From Aequorivita todarodis (GTDB taxonomy: Bacteria > Bacteroidota > Bacteroidia > Flavobacteriales > Flavobacteriaceae), in the NCBI RefSeq assembly GCF_028561335.1, contig NZ_JAQQTG010000015.1, positions 3,433 to 67,432 on the forward strand: a DNA stretch of 64,000 nucleotides, given 5' to 3'. This document shows, one piece after another, positions 32,369 to 41,564 of the stretch. Numbering within the stretch: the stretch's first letter is position 1; each line of letters starts with the position of its first letter. The notes beneath the pieces were generated by a model. That model did no database searches, was not told the origin of the DNA, and was given only the letters and a program-made list of their open reading frames with translations. A program made the position numbers and the translations under genes.

Positions 32369-34083
32369 TAACTGATGTTTAGTTGTGCGGCAATGGCGTC
32401 AATCTTTTTCTGAAGTATTTCCTCAAAGGTATCTTTTTCCAAAGTGTTCACGCTAATGTAGAACTTTATTTTCGGTTCGGTGCCGCTGGGTCGGGCTGCA
32501 ATTTTGCTGCCATCTTCAGTATAATAGATCAAAACGTTGGATTTTGGCAGGTTTAATGACAAAGTTTCCTGTTTTGTGAAATCTGTTGTTTGGTTTTTTG
32601 AGACATCGTCCAATCGAATTACTTTACTTCCAGCAATTTCGGTAAAAGGGTTCTCCCGAAGCGTTTTCATTATTGCCGCAATTTCCTCGGCACCTTTTTT
32701 TCCTTTTTTGGTAACTGAAATCAAGTGTTCGCGGTAATTGCCGAATTGGCTGTAAATGGCATTCAAATATTGAAACATACTACCGCCAGCGTGTTTTTTC
32801 TGGGCAGCAATCTCGCAGGCCAATAGGGTAGCGGTAACTGCGTCCTTATCGCGGACGAAATCGCCCACCAAATAGCCGAAACTTTCCTCGCCGCCGCCAA
32901 TAAACTCCAGCTCGGGATGGTCTTTTATCATTTTGGCAATCCACTTAAAGCCCGTAAGCCCTTCCATATATTTTACGTTGAAATGGGCCGCAACCTTTTC
33001 CACCATTGGCGTAGAAACGATTGTGGATGCCACAAACTGTTTGCCGTTCAGCTTTCCGGCTTTTTGCCATTGTTCCAAAAGAAAGTGCGTCATCAAAACC
33101 ATGGTCTGGTTTCCGTTGAGCAAAACCATTTCATTTTTGTCGTTTCGAACAGCAACACCCAAACGGTCGCAATCAGGATCGGTGCCAATTACGATGTCTG
33201 CATTTTCTTCTTCGGCGAGTTCCAAGGCCATTTTTAAGGCTGCTGGTTCTTCGGGATTGGGCGATTTTACCGTTGGAAAATTGCCGTTTGGTTCTGCCTG
33301 TGCTTCAACAATGGAAACATTTTTATAGCCCGCTTGTTCCAAAACCTTCGGAATCATTGTGATTGACGTTCCGTGAAGCGAAGTAAAAACAATTTTTAAA
33401 TTGTCTTTCGCTTCTTGGGAAGTATTAAAAGTTCCGTTTTCAATTGAAGCTTTTGCAAATGCTTCGTCAACTTCAGAATCTATAAATTGGATTAAATTTT
33501 CGTTTGCTTCAAATTTTACCTCTTCGTATTTCAGCGAATTTATTTCGGTAATAATCTCGCCATCCTGCGGCGGCACCAGTTGTCCGCCATCTTCCCAATA
33601 CACTTTGTAACCGTTGTATTCGGGCGGATTGTGGGAAGCCGTTAAAACAATTCCCGCTTGGCAATCCAACAGTTTTACGGCAAAGGAAAGCTCTGGCGTG
33701 GGCCGCAATTCTGAAAAAAGAAACACCTTTATGCCATTCGCTGAAAATACATCGGACACTACTTTTGCAAATTCCTTGCTGTTGTGGCGGCAATCGTAAG
33801 CTATGGCAACCTTAATTTCTTGGTTCTGAAACTGTTTTTTTAAATAATTTGAAAGGCCTTGGGTATTTTTGCCCAAGGTATATTTATTGATTCGGTTATC
33901 GCCAAGCCCCATTATGCCTCGCATTCCACCGGTTCCGAATTCCAGGTTTTTATAAAAGCTGTCTTCCAATCCCTCAGGATCGTAAGCGATCATTTCCTTG
34001 ATTTCGTGCTGGGTTTTTTCGTCAAAAAAAGGGGTTAACCACTTATTAACGCGGGCTAAAATTTTCGGATCTACGTAAATCAT
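32368..34083 (-). CDS. Phospho-sugar mutase (phosphoglucomutase/phosphomannomutase)
   Basis: The product has 571 residues, the length of the PGM2-type branch. The phosphoserine loop is IVLTASHNPPEYNGYKVYWE, the metal loop VIGTDPDCDRLGVAVRN, the sugar loop EFIGGGEESFGYLVGD and the phosphate loop IAARPSGTEPKIKFYIS. It interconverts glucose (or mannose) 1- and 6-phosphates and feeds polysaccharide and nucleotide-sugar synthesis. It is the first gene of a two-gene unit with the exporter. Confidence 0.95.
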   Translation of the reverse strand: MIYVDPKILARVNKWLTPFFDEKTQHEIKEMIAYDPEGLEDSFYKNLEFGTGGMRGIMGLGDNRINKYTLGKNTQGLSNYLKKQFQNQEIKVAIAYDCRHNSKEFAKVVSDVFSANGIKVFLFSELRPTPELSFAVKLLDCQAGIVLTASHNPPEYNGYKVYWEDGGQLVPPQDGEIITEINSLKYEEVKFEANENLIQFIDSEVDEAFAKASIENGTFNTSQEAKDNLKIVFTSLHGTSITMIPKVLEQAGYKNVSIVEAQAEPNGNFPTVKSPNPEEPAALKMALELAEEENADIVIGTDPDCDRLGVAVRNDKNEMVLLNGNQTMVLMTHFLLEQWQKAGKLNGKQFVASTIVSTPMVEKVAAHFNVKYMEGLTGFKWIAKMIKDHPELEFIGGGEESFGYLVGDFVRDKDAVTATLLACEIAAQKKHAGGSMFQYLNAIYSQFGNYREHLISVTKKGKKGAEEIAAIMKTLRENPFTEIAGSKVIRLDDVSKNQTTDFTKQETLSLNLPKSNVLIYYTEDGSKIAARPSGTEPKIKFYISVNTLEKDTFEEILQKKIDAIAAQLNIS

Positions 34084-34122
34084 TCACTTAAATTAAGGTG
34101 CAAAAATAACATAAAAAAGAAT

Positions 34123-34238
34123 GAACCCGAAGGGTTCAAATATTTATAGATTAAATGAAATTCAAAAGATTCGACCCCTTCGGGGTCTTAAAAACATTGG
34201 GGTAATTAAGTTCAATAAATATATAATCCCTTCGGGAT
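34123..34238. repeat. Cluster of three tetraloop-type hairpins
   Basis: GAACCCGAAGGGTTC (34123-34137), GACCCCTTCGGGGTC (34173-34187) and ATCCCTTCGGGAT (34226-34238) lie in one 116-bp spacer, with ATTTATAGATTAAA between the first two. All share the CCCTTCGGG/CCCGAAGGG core. It resembles a dispersed Bacteroidota repeat and covers the whole gap between the mutase and the glycosyltransferase gene. Confidence 0.7.
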
Positions 34239-34286
34239 AAAAATTAAATGGAATTTATTTTCGAATTAACGAATTGCAATCCCAAA

Positions 34287-35234
34287 TCATGAATTGACAG
34301 TTTCTTTAATGATGTAGTTTCGCGAATCCTTTTTACTTCGAAGGATCAATTCCCCCAAAAACCCAGCGAGAAAAAGTTGTGTTCCTAAAATCATTGCTGT
34401 CAGCGATATAAAGAACTCCGGTCTTTCGGCAATAAGCCTTCCGGCTGGGTTTATAAAAAGCTTGTCTATGCCGAGAAAAAGGGCAAAGCAAAACCCTATA
34501 AACAGCATAAATGCGCCCCAAGCGCCAAAAAGATGCATAGGCCGTTTCCCGAATCGCGACAAAAACCAAATGGTAATCAAGTCCAAAAACCCGCGGATAA
34601 AACGTTCGGCGCCAAATTTTGTGGTTCCGTATTTTCGGGCCTGGTGCAAAACAGGTTTTTCAGAAATATTGCCAAAGCCTGCATTTTTTGCAAGCACCGG
34701 AATATAGCGGTGCATTTCGCCAGTAACCTCAATGGTTTTTACCACGTCTTTTTTATAGGCTTTCAACCCACAATTAAAGTCGTGCAATTTTACGCCAGAA
34801 GTTTTCCGTGCCGCATAATTGAACAGTTTTGAAGGCAGGTTTTTGCTCAATACGGAGTCGTAGCGTTTCTTTTTCCAGCCCGAAACAAGGTCGAAACCCT
34901 CTTCGGTAACCATTTTATAGAGTTCGGGAATTTCTTCGGGATTGTCCTGCAGATCGGCGTCCATCGTAATAATCACATCGCCTTTGGCCATTGCAAAACC
35001 CGCGTGCAAGGCTTGCGATTTTCCGTAATTCTTCTGAAAACGGATTCCTTTTACCTCAGAATTTTCACGGGATAACTTTTCAATAATTTTCCAGGAACTA
35101 TCTGTACTGCCATCGTCAATAAAGATGAGCTCGTATAAAAAACCATTGGATTGCATAACTTCTGCAATCCAACGGTATAATTCATTAAGCGATTCTTCTT
35201 CGTTAAGAAGCGGGATGGCGATGGAAATGTTCAT
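34287..35234 (-). CDS. Glycosyltransferase family 2 with C-terminal membrane anchor (DPM1/ArnC-like)
   Basis: The product has 315 residues. The GT-A domain has the start SIAIPLLNEEESLNELYRW, DDGSTDSSWKIIEKLS, NYGKSQALHAGFAMAKGDVI and the metal-binding MDADLQDNPEEIPEL. Two membrane helices lie at about residues 235-255 and 270-295. This is the DPM1/GtrB-like type that transfers a sugar to a polyprenyl phosphate. The acceptor and sugar are unknown. The DUF4199 gene is 8 bp upstream on the same strand. Confidence 0.93.
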   Translation of the reverse strand: MNISIAIPLLNEEESLNELYRWIAEVMQSNGFLYELIFIDDGSTDSSWKIIEKLSRENSEVKGIRFQKNYGKSQALHAGFAMAKGDVIITMDADLQDNPEEIPELYKMVTEEGFDLVSGWKKKRYDSVLSKNLPSKLFNYAARKTSGVKLHDFNCGLKAYKKDVVKTIEVTGEMHRYIPVLAKNAGFGNISEKPVLHQARKYGTTKFGAERFIRGFLDLITIWFLSRFGKRPMHLFGAWGAFMLFIGFCFALFLGIDKLFINPAGRLIAERPEFFISLTAMILGTQLFLAGFLGELILRSKKDSRNYIIKETVNS

Positions 35235-35242
35235 TCAGTTTA

Positions 35243-35773
35243 TTACAGTTGTTGTGGTGGGTTTTTCTTCATTATCAACCCTGCGAATAATGAAATAATA
35301 AAACCAAAAAATAAAGTTGCAATTATTGCGAAAGCAGACATAATCCAAGGTGACATAAACTTGGCCGACATGCTCATGGCCATATCAATCTGTTCCTGCG
35401 TCATATCTGGGTTTTTTTCCAACATTTGTTCCCGTGAAAAATCCAACGTTTTCTGAATAAAATCTGGATCGATATAATTCATAAAAATAAAATTGAATAT
35501 AACGGCAATAATACCTGCAACTAGGCTTATGGCCAAACCTGCTTTTAAAGCCTGACTCAGTGTAAGAAAACCTGAGTTTTCCGTTTTGAATGCTTTTATC
35601 CCATACACAATAACGCTTACGGAAATAAGCAGCTGAAGCACAGTGAGCCACCATGGCCGATCAATATGAACGTCAAGTACGTAAGAGATAACTTGTAGGG
35701 CAATTGAAAGCAGTGCCAATAGAACTCCATAATTGAGCGCTATTTTTTTTAAAGAAGTTGTTTGGGTTTCCAT
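35243..35773 (-). CDS. DUF4199 domain membrane protein
   Basis: From the ATG at 35773 the product has 176 residues with four membrane helices ([64 protein letters not shown] at the end). This layout with [13 protein letters not shown] between helices 2 and 3 fits DUF4199. Function unknown. It stands directly before the GT2 gene and the two are probably co-transcribed. Confidence 0.85.
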   Translation of the reverse strand: METQTTSLKKIALNYGVLLALLSIALQVISYVLDVHIDRPWWLTVLQLLISVSVIVYGIKAFKTENSGFLTLSQALKAGLAISLVAGIIAVIFNFIFMNYIDPDFIQKTLDFSREQMLEKNPDMTQEQIDMAMSMSAKFMSPWIMSAFAIIATLFFGFIISLFAGLIMKKNPPQQL

Positions 35774-35983
35774 TTTTCTATTGGTTTTTTGTCCTGCCAA
35801 AATGGGGCAGGCTGGTTCGGTTTGTTAGTAAACAAAGATAGTAAAACGTTACATTTGCGGTCAATTTTGAAGCGAATTAAAAAAGTGCATTATTTTGTTG
35901 CTAATTTCCAATTAATACTTAAATTTGCAAACTCATTTCCGAAAGGTCGGAAGAGCGCATTTTTAAATTATAATATTAGAGAG

Positions 35984-36265
35984 ATGAAAAAAGGTATCCA
36001 CCCAGAAAATTATAGATTAGTTGCTTTTAAGGATATGAGCAATGAAGATGTATTCCTTACAAAATCAACTGCAGATACTAAAGAAACTATCGAAGTGGAT
36101 GGTGTTGAGTATCCTTTGGTAAAGATGGAGATTTCACGTTCTTCACACCCTTTTTATACTGGAAAAGCAAAACTTATTGATACTGCAGGACGTATTGACA
36201 AATTCAAAAACAAATACGACAAGTTTAAAAAACCTGCTGCAAAAGAAGCTAAAACTGAAGAATAA
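35984..36265 (+). CDS. rpmE2: 50S ribosomal protein L31 type B
   Basis: From the ATG at 35984 the product is 93 residues: [20 protein letters not shown], then [20 protein letters not shown] and [17 protein letters not shown], typical of L31. It lacks the zinc-binding CxxC of type A, so it is the zinc-free type B. The tail is Lys/Ala/Glu-rich. The terminator follows 24 bp downstream. Confidence 0.96.
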   Translation: MKKGIHPENYRLVAFKDMSNEDVFLTKSTADTKETIEVDGVEYPLVKMEISRSSHPFYTGKAKLIDTAGRIDKFKNKYDKFKKPAAKEAKTEE

Positions 36266-36289
36266 TCTTCATTTTAGTAAAACATATAA

Positions 36290-36317
36290 AAGCCTTCGAG
36301 AAATCGAGGGCTTTTTT
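36290..36317 (+). terminator. Terminator of rpmE2
   Basis: AAGCCTTCGA-GAAA-TCGAGGGCTTTTTT. The stem has one mismatch and is followed by a T run. Confidence 0.85.
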
Positions 36318-36397
36318 GATTTTAAATTTACGATTGCCGATTGTAGATTTTTGAGTAATATTGAATATGTATTTTTATAACTATGATTTTTAGGAAA

Positions 36398-36432
36398 TCG
36401 AAAATCTAAAATTTAAAATCGTAAATCAAAAT
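36398..36432. repeat. 7-bp-phased tract ending in a start codon
   Basis: TCGAAAA, TCTAAAA, TTTAAAA, TCGTAAA and TCAAAAT follow each other in strict 7-bp phase; the last unit contains the first two bases of the ATG at 36431. This is the same arrangement as in front of hisS. Confidence 0.65.
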
Positions 36433-37606
36433 GAATTACATCCTCTTCGACGGCAGCGTCCGCAACCAGCTTTTACCATTCACTTTTACACGTCCCGTCG
36501 CCGATATTCGTGTGGGTATCTTGACTATTCGCGAAAAGTGGGAACACTTGTTGGGCTTTACCACAACTACCGTTACCGAAGACTATCTTTCAGAAAAATA
36601 TCCGTTTTTGGAGCTTGAGAAGAATATTTTGATAAATGCGTCTTTCCTTCCTTCGGAAAATTTAGCGAATATTATTAAAGGATTGGAGGAAAACCAGGCG
36701 GTCTTTTTTGATGAGGAACCAATAGCTTTTTTTACGACCGAAGGGCAGGAAGTAGATTTTGAAACTTTCGATATAATCCAATATGCCCACAACGATGTGT
36801 TGAGAATAGAGCACACCTGGGATATTTTCTCAAAAAATGGCGAGGCAATAAAACGCGATTTTGAAATGCTCACCCAGGGTAGAAAATCGCAGCCTATTCC
36901 CGAAGGTGTTTGGACAAAAAATCCTCAAAATATTTTTATAGAAGAAGGTGCTAAAATTGAATTTTGCACTTTAAACGCTTCCGAAGGACCCATATATATA
37001 GGTAAAGATGCCGAAATTATGGAAGGCGCATTGGTGCGCGGGCCGTTTGCACTTTGCGAACATTCCACCTTAAAAATGGGTGCCAAGATTTATACAAACA
37101 CCACCGTTGGCCCGCACAGCAAGGTTGGGGGCGAGGTGAATAACTCCGTGATTTTTGGATATTCAAACAAAGGCCACGACGGGTTTTTGGGAAATTCAGT
37201 TTTGGGCGAATGGTGCAATTTGGGGGCAGATACCAACAATTCCAACCTAAAAAACAACTACGCCGAAGTGCGGCTCTGGGATTACGAAACCGAAGGTTTT
37301 GCCAGAACCGGGCTTCAATTTTGCGGGTTAATGATGGGCGACCACAGCAAATGCGGCATCAATACCATGTTCAATACCGGAACGGTAGTGGGCGTGAGCG
37401 CCAATATCTTCGGAAGCGGTTTCCCGCGGAATTTTGTCCCCAGTTTCAGTTGGGGCGGAAGCGGTGGTTTTACCACTTATAAAACCGACAAGGCTTTTGA
37501 AGTGGCAAAAGTTGTTATGAGCCGAAGAAATATTGAATTTTCAGAAATGGACGCCAAGATTTTGGAACGTGTTTTTGAGGAAACGGCCAAATGGCGAAAG
37601 GCTTAA
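36431..37606 (+). CDS. GlmU-like putative sugar-nucleotide transferase (TIGR03991 family)
   Basis: The product has 391 residues. The N-terminal half lacks the usual G-x-G-T-R-M loop and starts MNYILFDGSVRNQLLPFTFT; the C-terminal half (about residues 165-350) is a left-handed beta helix of hexapeptide repeats (IEFCTLNASEGPIYIGKDAE, GAKIYTNTTVGPHSKVGGEV, SVLGEWCNLGADTNNSN). In Bacteroidota this family is thought to make UDP-GlcNAc precursors in place of the classical GlmU, but this is inferred from the family. The stop overlaps the facing small gene by 4 bp. Confidence 0.85.
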   Translation: MNYILFDGSVRNQLLPFTFTRPVADIRVGILTIREKWEHLLGFTTTTVTEDYLSEKYPFLELEKNILINASFLPSENLANIIKGLEENQAVFFDEEPIAFFTTEGQEVDFETFDIIQYAHNDVLRIEHTWDIFSKNGEAIKRDFEMLTQGRKSQPIPEGVWTKNPQNIFIEEGAKIEFCTLNASEGPIYIGKDAEIMEGALVRGPFALCEHSTLKMGAKIYTNTTVGPHSKVGGEVNNSVIFGYSNKGHDGFLGNSVLGEWCNLGADTNNSNLKNNYAEVRLWDYETEGFARTGLQFCGLMMGDHSKCGINTMFNTGTVVGVSANIFGSGFPRNFVPSFSWGGSGGFTTYKTDKAFEVAKVVMSRRNIEFSEMDAKILERVFEETAKWRKA

Positions 37607-37884
37607 TAAAAAAATAAAAGATAAACCAGGGCTGCAACAATCACTACCATAACGCTTCCAAAGACAATAGTTAGCCGTTTTTGTCGCTCTATTTCTTTTT
37701 GACGCAGTTTTTGTTTGAATGCCTCAAATTGTTCGGGGGACATTTTTTTGTAATCGATGATTTTTCCATAGCTACTATTTGAAGGTGTGATGTCCTTTTC
37801 AAAGTATTTATCACGTTTTACAAGTTGCTTTGCATTATTGCGAAGCGTTTGTGCCATTGCCAGAGCAGAACCTCCAAATCCCAT
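37603..37884 (-). CDS. Small C-terminal-anchored membrane protein
   Basis: The product has 93 residues. A polar N-terminal half (KQLVKRDKYFEKDITPSNSS) and a Lys/Glu-rich helix (FEAFKQKLRQKEIERQKRL) are followed by one membrane helix at the extreme C-terminus (TIVFGSVMVVIVAALVYLLF). No signal peptide. It overlaps the GlmU-like gene by 4 bp in convergent orientation. Homologues seem widespread in the family, but I know no function. Confidence 0.7.
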   Translation of the reverse strand: MGFGGSALAMAQTLRNNAKQLVKRDKYFEKDITPSNSSYGKIIDYKKMSPEQFEAFKQKLRQKEIERQKRLTIVFGSVMVVIVAALVYLLFFY

Positions 37885-37921
37885 TTTTTACTTTTTTGAA
37901 GTTTAAACTGTAATTTACAAA

Positions 37922-39541
37922 TTATTTCGACTTTTTTACGTGTTTCAAAACCAAAAAATTCTGCGGGTTAATGCCCAGACCCGACACTTTTTTATTCACA
38001 AACCGAACCGCCATGTCATAAAACAATGGCACTACCGGCGCTTCTTCAACAATAATCGAATCCATTTTCGTATAGAGGATTTTCCGTTCCTCAATTTTTG
38101 AAATTGTAAGCGCCTTTTCATAAATACTGTCAAAAGTAGTATTGCGAAAGTGCATATAATTTGGACCATTTGGAGCGAAATTGGGACTGTAAAACAGTGA
38201 TAGATAATTTTCGGCATCAGGATAATCGGCAATCCAGCTGGCGCGAAAAATATCCAGCTCGCCGCTGCTTTTCATCTGCCGAAGCGTGGAAGGCGGCATT
38301 ACGTCTATCGTCACCGCAATCCCGAGTTTTTCGAGTTCGCGCTGCACGTATTCGCACAGATCCAAATACTGGCTGTTGGTGCCTATAGTAATTTCGGGTT
38401 TTGTGTCGCCCGTTTCGGTTTTATATTGTGCAATCAATTCCTTGGCTTTTTCAGGCTGATAGGTGTAACCGTCAATTTCAGCATAGCCGGGCAAGCCTTT
38501 CGGAATAAAACCGTGAATGGCCGGAATGCCCATGCCGTTGCGAAGATAGGTTACCATCTTTTGGCGATCGAAGCCGTAATTGATGGCCTGTCGCAAGGTC
38601 TTGCTTTTTATTTCGGGCGTATCTGTACCGAGAAAAAAACCGAGGTATTCCGTATTCAAATACGGTCCCGTAATCATATAAGCCAAGTCGTCGTACTTTG
38701 GTTGCAGCTTTCCGCGCGTGGTTAAAAGTTCGTCTTTGTAACTGCCGTCCAAACCCGAAATGAAATCGAGCTTGCCCTGGGCAAACTGTAAAAATTCACT
38801 TTGCTTATCGGGCAAAAATGTGATTGCCACGGCCTCTAAATAGGGGAGCCTTTCTCCGTTTTCATCCCTTTCGAAATACAGCGGATTTTTTCTGAAAACA
38901 AGCTTCACGTTTTCTTCCCACATTTTAAACTGAAATGGTCCCGTGCCCACCGGATTTCTTCGGAATTCATTGCCATAATAATCGACTGCTTCCCTCGGCA
39001 CCACCGAACAATAGCGCATCGAGAGCAAGCCCATAAATGCGGGAAAGGGCTGCTTCAATCTGATTATAAAAGTATGGTCGTCTTCGGCCCAATATTTTTC
39101 AACATAATTCATCACCCAACTGCCGGAGGAGGCTACTTTTTCATCCGTCAAACGGTCGAAACTGTACACAAAATCTGATGCTATTACTTTTCGCGTGTAG
39201 CGGGGCAGACCGTCGGGGTCCATTTTGGCAAAAGCCACATTTTGATGGAAATAAACGTCATTCCGCAGCGTAAATGTATAGGTGTTTGTGGAATCGTCAA
39301 TGGTCCAGCTTTGGGCGATATCGGGCTTAATGTTCAACGAATCATCCAATTGCACCAAGCCGTTATAAAGTTGGTTATCCGGCCAAATGGCCTGCGAATT
39401 TCGGGCAAATGCTGGGTCTAATGTCGGGATGTTTCCGTGTTCGTTATAGCGGAAAACGAGGTGGTCGCGGTCTGATTCTGCCTTTTTGGTGCAGGATAGG
39501 AGCGTGAGGAGTACGGTGAAAATTGATAGAATTTTAATCAT
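37922..39541 (-). CDS. Solute-binding lipoprotein of a peptide-type ABC importer (SBP_bac_5)
   Basis: The product has 539 residues with a lipoprotein signal (MIKILSIFTVLLTLLSC, Cys 17). PTLDPAFARNSQAIWPDNQL, DIAQSWTIDDSTNTYTFTLR, the RNPVGTGPFQFKMWEE motif and RASWIADYPDAENYLSLFYS match the DppA/OppA family. It should bind oligopeptides or related solutes. No permease or ATPase gene is adjacent, so the partner is elsewhere. It diverges from mtaB across an inverted repeat. Confidence 0.93.
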   Translation of the reverse strand: MIKILSIFTVLLTLLSCTKKAESDRDHLVFRYNEHGNIPTLDPAFARNSQAIWPDNQLYNGLVQLDDSLNIKPDIAQSWTIDDSTNTYTFTLRNDVYFHQNVAFAKMDPDGLPRYTRKVIASDFVYSFDRLTDEKVASSGSWVMNYVEKYWAEDDHTFIIRLKQPFPAFMGLLSMRYCSVVPREAVDYYGNEFRRNPVGTGPFQFKMWEENVKLVFRKNPLYFERDENGERLPYLEAVAITFLPDKQSEFLQFAQGKLDFISGLDGSYKDELLTTRGKLQPKYDDLAYMITGPYLNTEYLGFFLGTDTPEIKSKTLRQAINYGFDRQKMVTYLRNGMGIPAIHGFIPKGLPGYAEIDGYTYQPEKAKELIAQYKTETGDTKPEITIGTNSQYLDLCEYVQRELEKLGIAVTIDVMPPSTLRQMKSSGELDIFRASWIADYPDAENYLSLFYSPNFAPNGPNYMHFRNTTFDSIYEKALTISKIEERKILYTKMDSIIVEEAPVVPLFYDMAVRFVNKKVSGLGINPQNFLVLKHVKKSK

Positions 39542-39552
39542 TTAAAAAATTT

Positions 39553-39640
39553 ACCACGAATGCACGAATATATAGGTTTATTCGCTCTTTAAGGTTTAGA
39601 ATAGTAAAATCTCAAAACAAATAATTCGTGTATTCGTGGT
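39553..39640. repeat. 17-bp inverted repeat between divergent genes
   Basis: ACCACGAATGCACGAAT (39553-39569) and ATTCGTGTATTCGTGGT (39624-39640) are inverted copies with one mismatch, 54 bp apart. Each arm contains two CACGAAT units in 8-bp phase. The arms face inward in the same way as the CACAAAG arrays around the GxxExxY gene, but no gene lies between them. Confidence 0.7.
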
Positions 39641-39650
39641 TTTTAGTTTG

Positions 39651-39658
39651 TACTTTTG
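39651..39658 (+). promoter_or_regulatory. Probable -7 element for mtaB
   Basis: TACTTTTG, 27 bp before the mtaB ATG, fits TAnnTTTG. The -33 element is not obvious; the inverted repeat ends 10 bp before it. Confidence 0.45.
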
Positions 39659-39684
39659 CAATCGCAATTGCCAAAAATACAACA

Positions 39685-41016
39685 ATGCATTCTTCAAAAA
39701 AAGTCGCCTTTTACACCCTCGGCTGCAAGCTCAACTTCAGCGAAACTTCAACCATAGCAAGAAGTTTTGAGGGAGAAGGTTTCCTACGTGTAGATTTTTC
39801 CGAAAAAGCTGATATCTACGTAATTAACACGTGCAGCGTAACCGAAAATGCCGACAAGCGTTTTAAGACCATTGTAAAGCAGGCGCAAAAATCAAATCCA
39901 AAGGCCTTTGTTGCTGCCGTTGGTTGCTATGCCCAATTAAAGCCGCACGAACTGGCAGACGTGGATGGGGTTGATCTGGTTTTGGGCGCGACTGAAAAAT
40001 TTAAAATAACCGATTATCTAAATGACCTTTCCAAAAATGATTTCGGGGAAGTGCATTCCTGCGAAATAGAGGATGCAGATTTTTATGTGGGTTCCTATTC
40101 CATTGGCGACAGAACGCGGGCCTTTCTGAAAGTGCAGGACGGCTGCGATTACAAGTGTACCTATTGCACCATTCCTTTGGCGCGCGGCATTTCCCGAAGC
40201 GATACTTTAGAAAATGTGCTGCAGAACGCTGCCGATATTTCGGCGCAGGGAATTAAGGAAATCGTTTTGACCGGTGTGAACATTGGCGATTACGGAAAAG
40301 GGGAGTTCGGAAACAAAAAACACGAACACACTTTTCTGGAATTGGTAAAAGCTTTGGATGAAGTGGAAGGTATAGAGCGGCTTCGCATTTCTTCCATAGA
40401 ACCGAATTTGTTGAAAAACGAAACCATTGATTTTGTGGCAAAGTCGCAAACATTTGTACCGCATTTTCACATTCCGTTGCAAAGTGGGAGCAATGAAATT
40501 TTAAAATTGATGCGCCGCCGCTATATGCGCGAACTTTATGTGGAAAGGGTTGCAAAAATTCGGGAAGTGATGCCGCACGCCTGCATTGGCGTTGACGTTA
40601 TCGTCGGGTTTCCGGGGGAGACTGATGAGCGGTTTTTGGATACCTATCATTTTTTAAACGAGTTGGATATTTCCTATTTGCACGTTTTCACCTATTCCGA
40701 AAGGGACAATACGCCCGCCGCTGAAATGGAGGGGGTAGTGCCGATGAAGGTGCGAAACAAGCGCAGTAAAATGTTGCGCGGTCTTTCAGCAAAAAAAAGA
40801 AGGGCTTTTTATGAAAGTCAATTGGGCACGACCCGTACCGTTCTTTTTGAAGGTGAAAACAAAGAGGGCTATATCCACGGTTTCACGGAAAATTACGTAA
40901 AAGTGAAAGCGCCGTGGAATCCGGAATTGGTAAATACCTTACAGGAAATTACGCTTACAAAAATTGACGAGGATGGGTTGGTGCGGTTTAAGCAAGCCGA
41001 AACGGTATTGATTTAA
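39685..41016 (+). CDS. mtaB: tRNA (t6A37-C2)-methylthiotransferase MtaB
   Basis: From the ATG at 39685 the product has 443 residues. The N-terminal MTTase domain has FYTLGCKLNFSETSTIARSF and NTCSVTENADKRFK, and the radical-SAM core has QDGCDYKCTYCTIPLARGIS (CxxxCxxC) and GFPGETDERFLDTYHF; a TRAM domain ends the protein. It adds a methylthio group to t6A at position 37 of tRNA decoding ANN codons. An in-frame start at 39628 precedes the promoter element and is unlikely. It converges with a GNAT gene by a 4-bp overlap. Confidence 0.95.
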   Translation: MHSSKKVAFYTLGCKLNFSETSTIARSFEGEGFLRVDFSEKADIYVINTCSVTENADKRFKTIVKQAQKSNPKAFVAAVGCYAQLKPHELADVDGVDLVLGATEKFKITDYLNDLSKNDFGEVHSCEIEDADFYVGSYSIGDRTRAFLKVQDGCDYKCTYCTIPLARGISRSDTLENVLQNAADISAQGIKEIVLTGVNIGDYGKGEFGNKKHEHTFLELVKALDEVEGIERLRISSIEPNLLKNETIDFVAKSQTFVPHFHIPLQSGSNEILKLMRRRYMRELYVERVAKIREVMPHACIGVDVIVGFPGETDERFLDTYHFLNELDISYLHVFTYSERDNTPAAEMEGVVPMKVRNKRSKMLRGLSAKKRRAFYESQLGTTRTVLFEGENKEGYIHGFTENYVKVKAPWNPELVNTLQEITLTKIDEDGLVRFKQAETVLI

Positions 41017-41312
41017 ATATTAATTCCAACAGGCAATAAATCTTTATATTTCCTACGGTTTTTTCGCATAAAACCTGCAATTTCAGGACTGGTGGGCACC
41101 AGGCTAATGCCGCGTTTTTTTACCTCCTCAAAGACGGCTTTTATGAAAATTTCGCGAAACCCTTGTTCCTCCAGGTCCTCGGGCATTTCGTACTTAGTGA
41201 GAAAAATTTTTCGGTCCTGCAAAGCATATTCTATGCGGGCCATGTTGTCGCCAATTTCGAGCTCGAACTGTCTTAAAAATTCGTTGTCGGTAATTTCTAC
41301 ATCTTCAATCAT
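41013..41312 (-). CDS. Small GNAT-like N-acetyltransferase (YjdJ type)
   Basis: The product has 99 residues. NMARIEYALQDRKIFLTKYE and MPEDLEEQGFREIFIKAVFE are the short acetyl-CoA-binding core of the PF14542 family; typical acceptor residues in the RKNRRKYKDLLP tail are retained. Members are very small GNATs of unknown substrate. It ends 4 bp inside mtaB. Confidence 0.85.
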   Translation of the reverse strand: MIEDVEITDNEFLRQFELEIGDNMARIEYALQDRKIFLTKYEMPEDLEEQGFREIFIKAVFEEVKKRGISLVPTSPEIAGFMRKNRRKYKDLLPVGINI

Positions 41313-41475
41313 TGGGAGTTGTTTTTTAAATTGGAAAAAGGATATTTAAAATACAGTGAGAGGGTATCGGTATATTTTAAATACAGGATTTGGTATCTTA
41401 AACAGTTATAATTAGATACGATACTTTTGGATGTGCGGTTTGTTCTCAAAGCAAATTATGACTGATAGTTATCAG

Positions 41476-41508
41476 TTGATAAGAAACGGTTATATAATTC
41501 TATCTTTG
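41476..41508 (+). promoter_or_regulatory. Probable promoter of the alpha/beta hydrolase gene
   Basis: TATCTTTG at 41501-41508 with TTGA 21 bp upstream (41476) is a near-consensus Bacteroidota promoter, 56 bp before the ATG. Confidence 0.5.
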
Positions 41509-41564
41509 TATTCGTAAATTTACGAATAATCTTTGGGCTTTGCCATTTTCTTCACAAAAGACTT

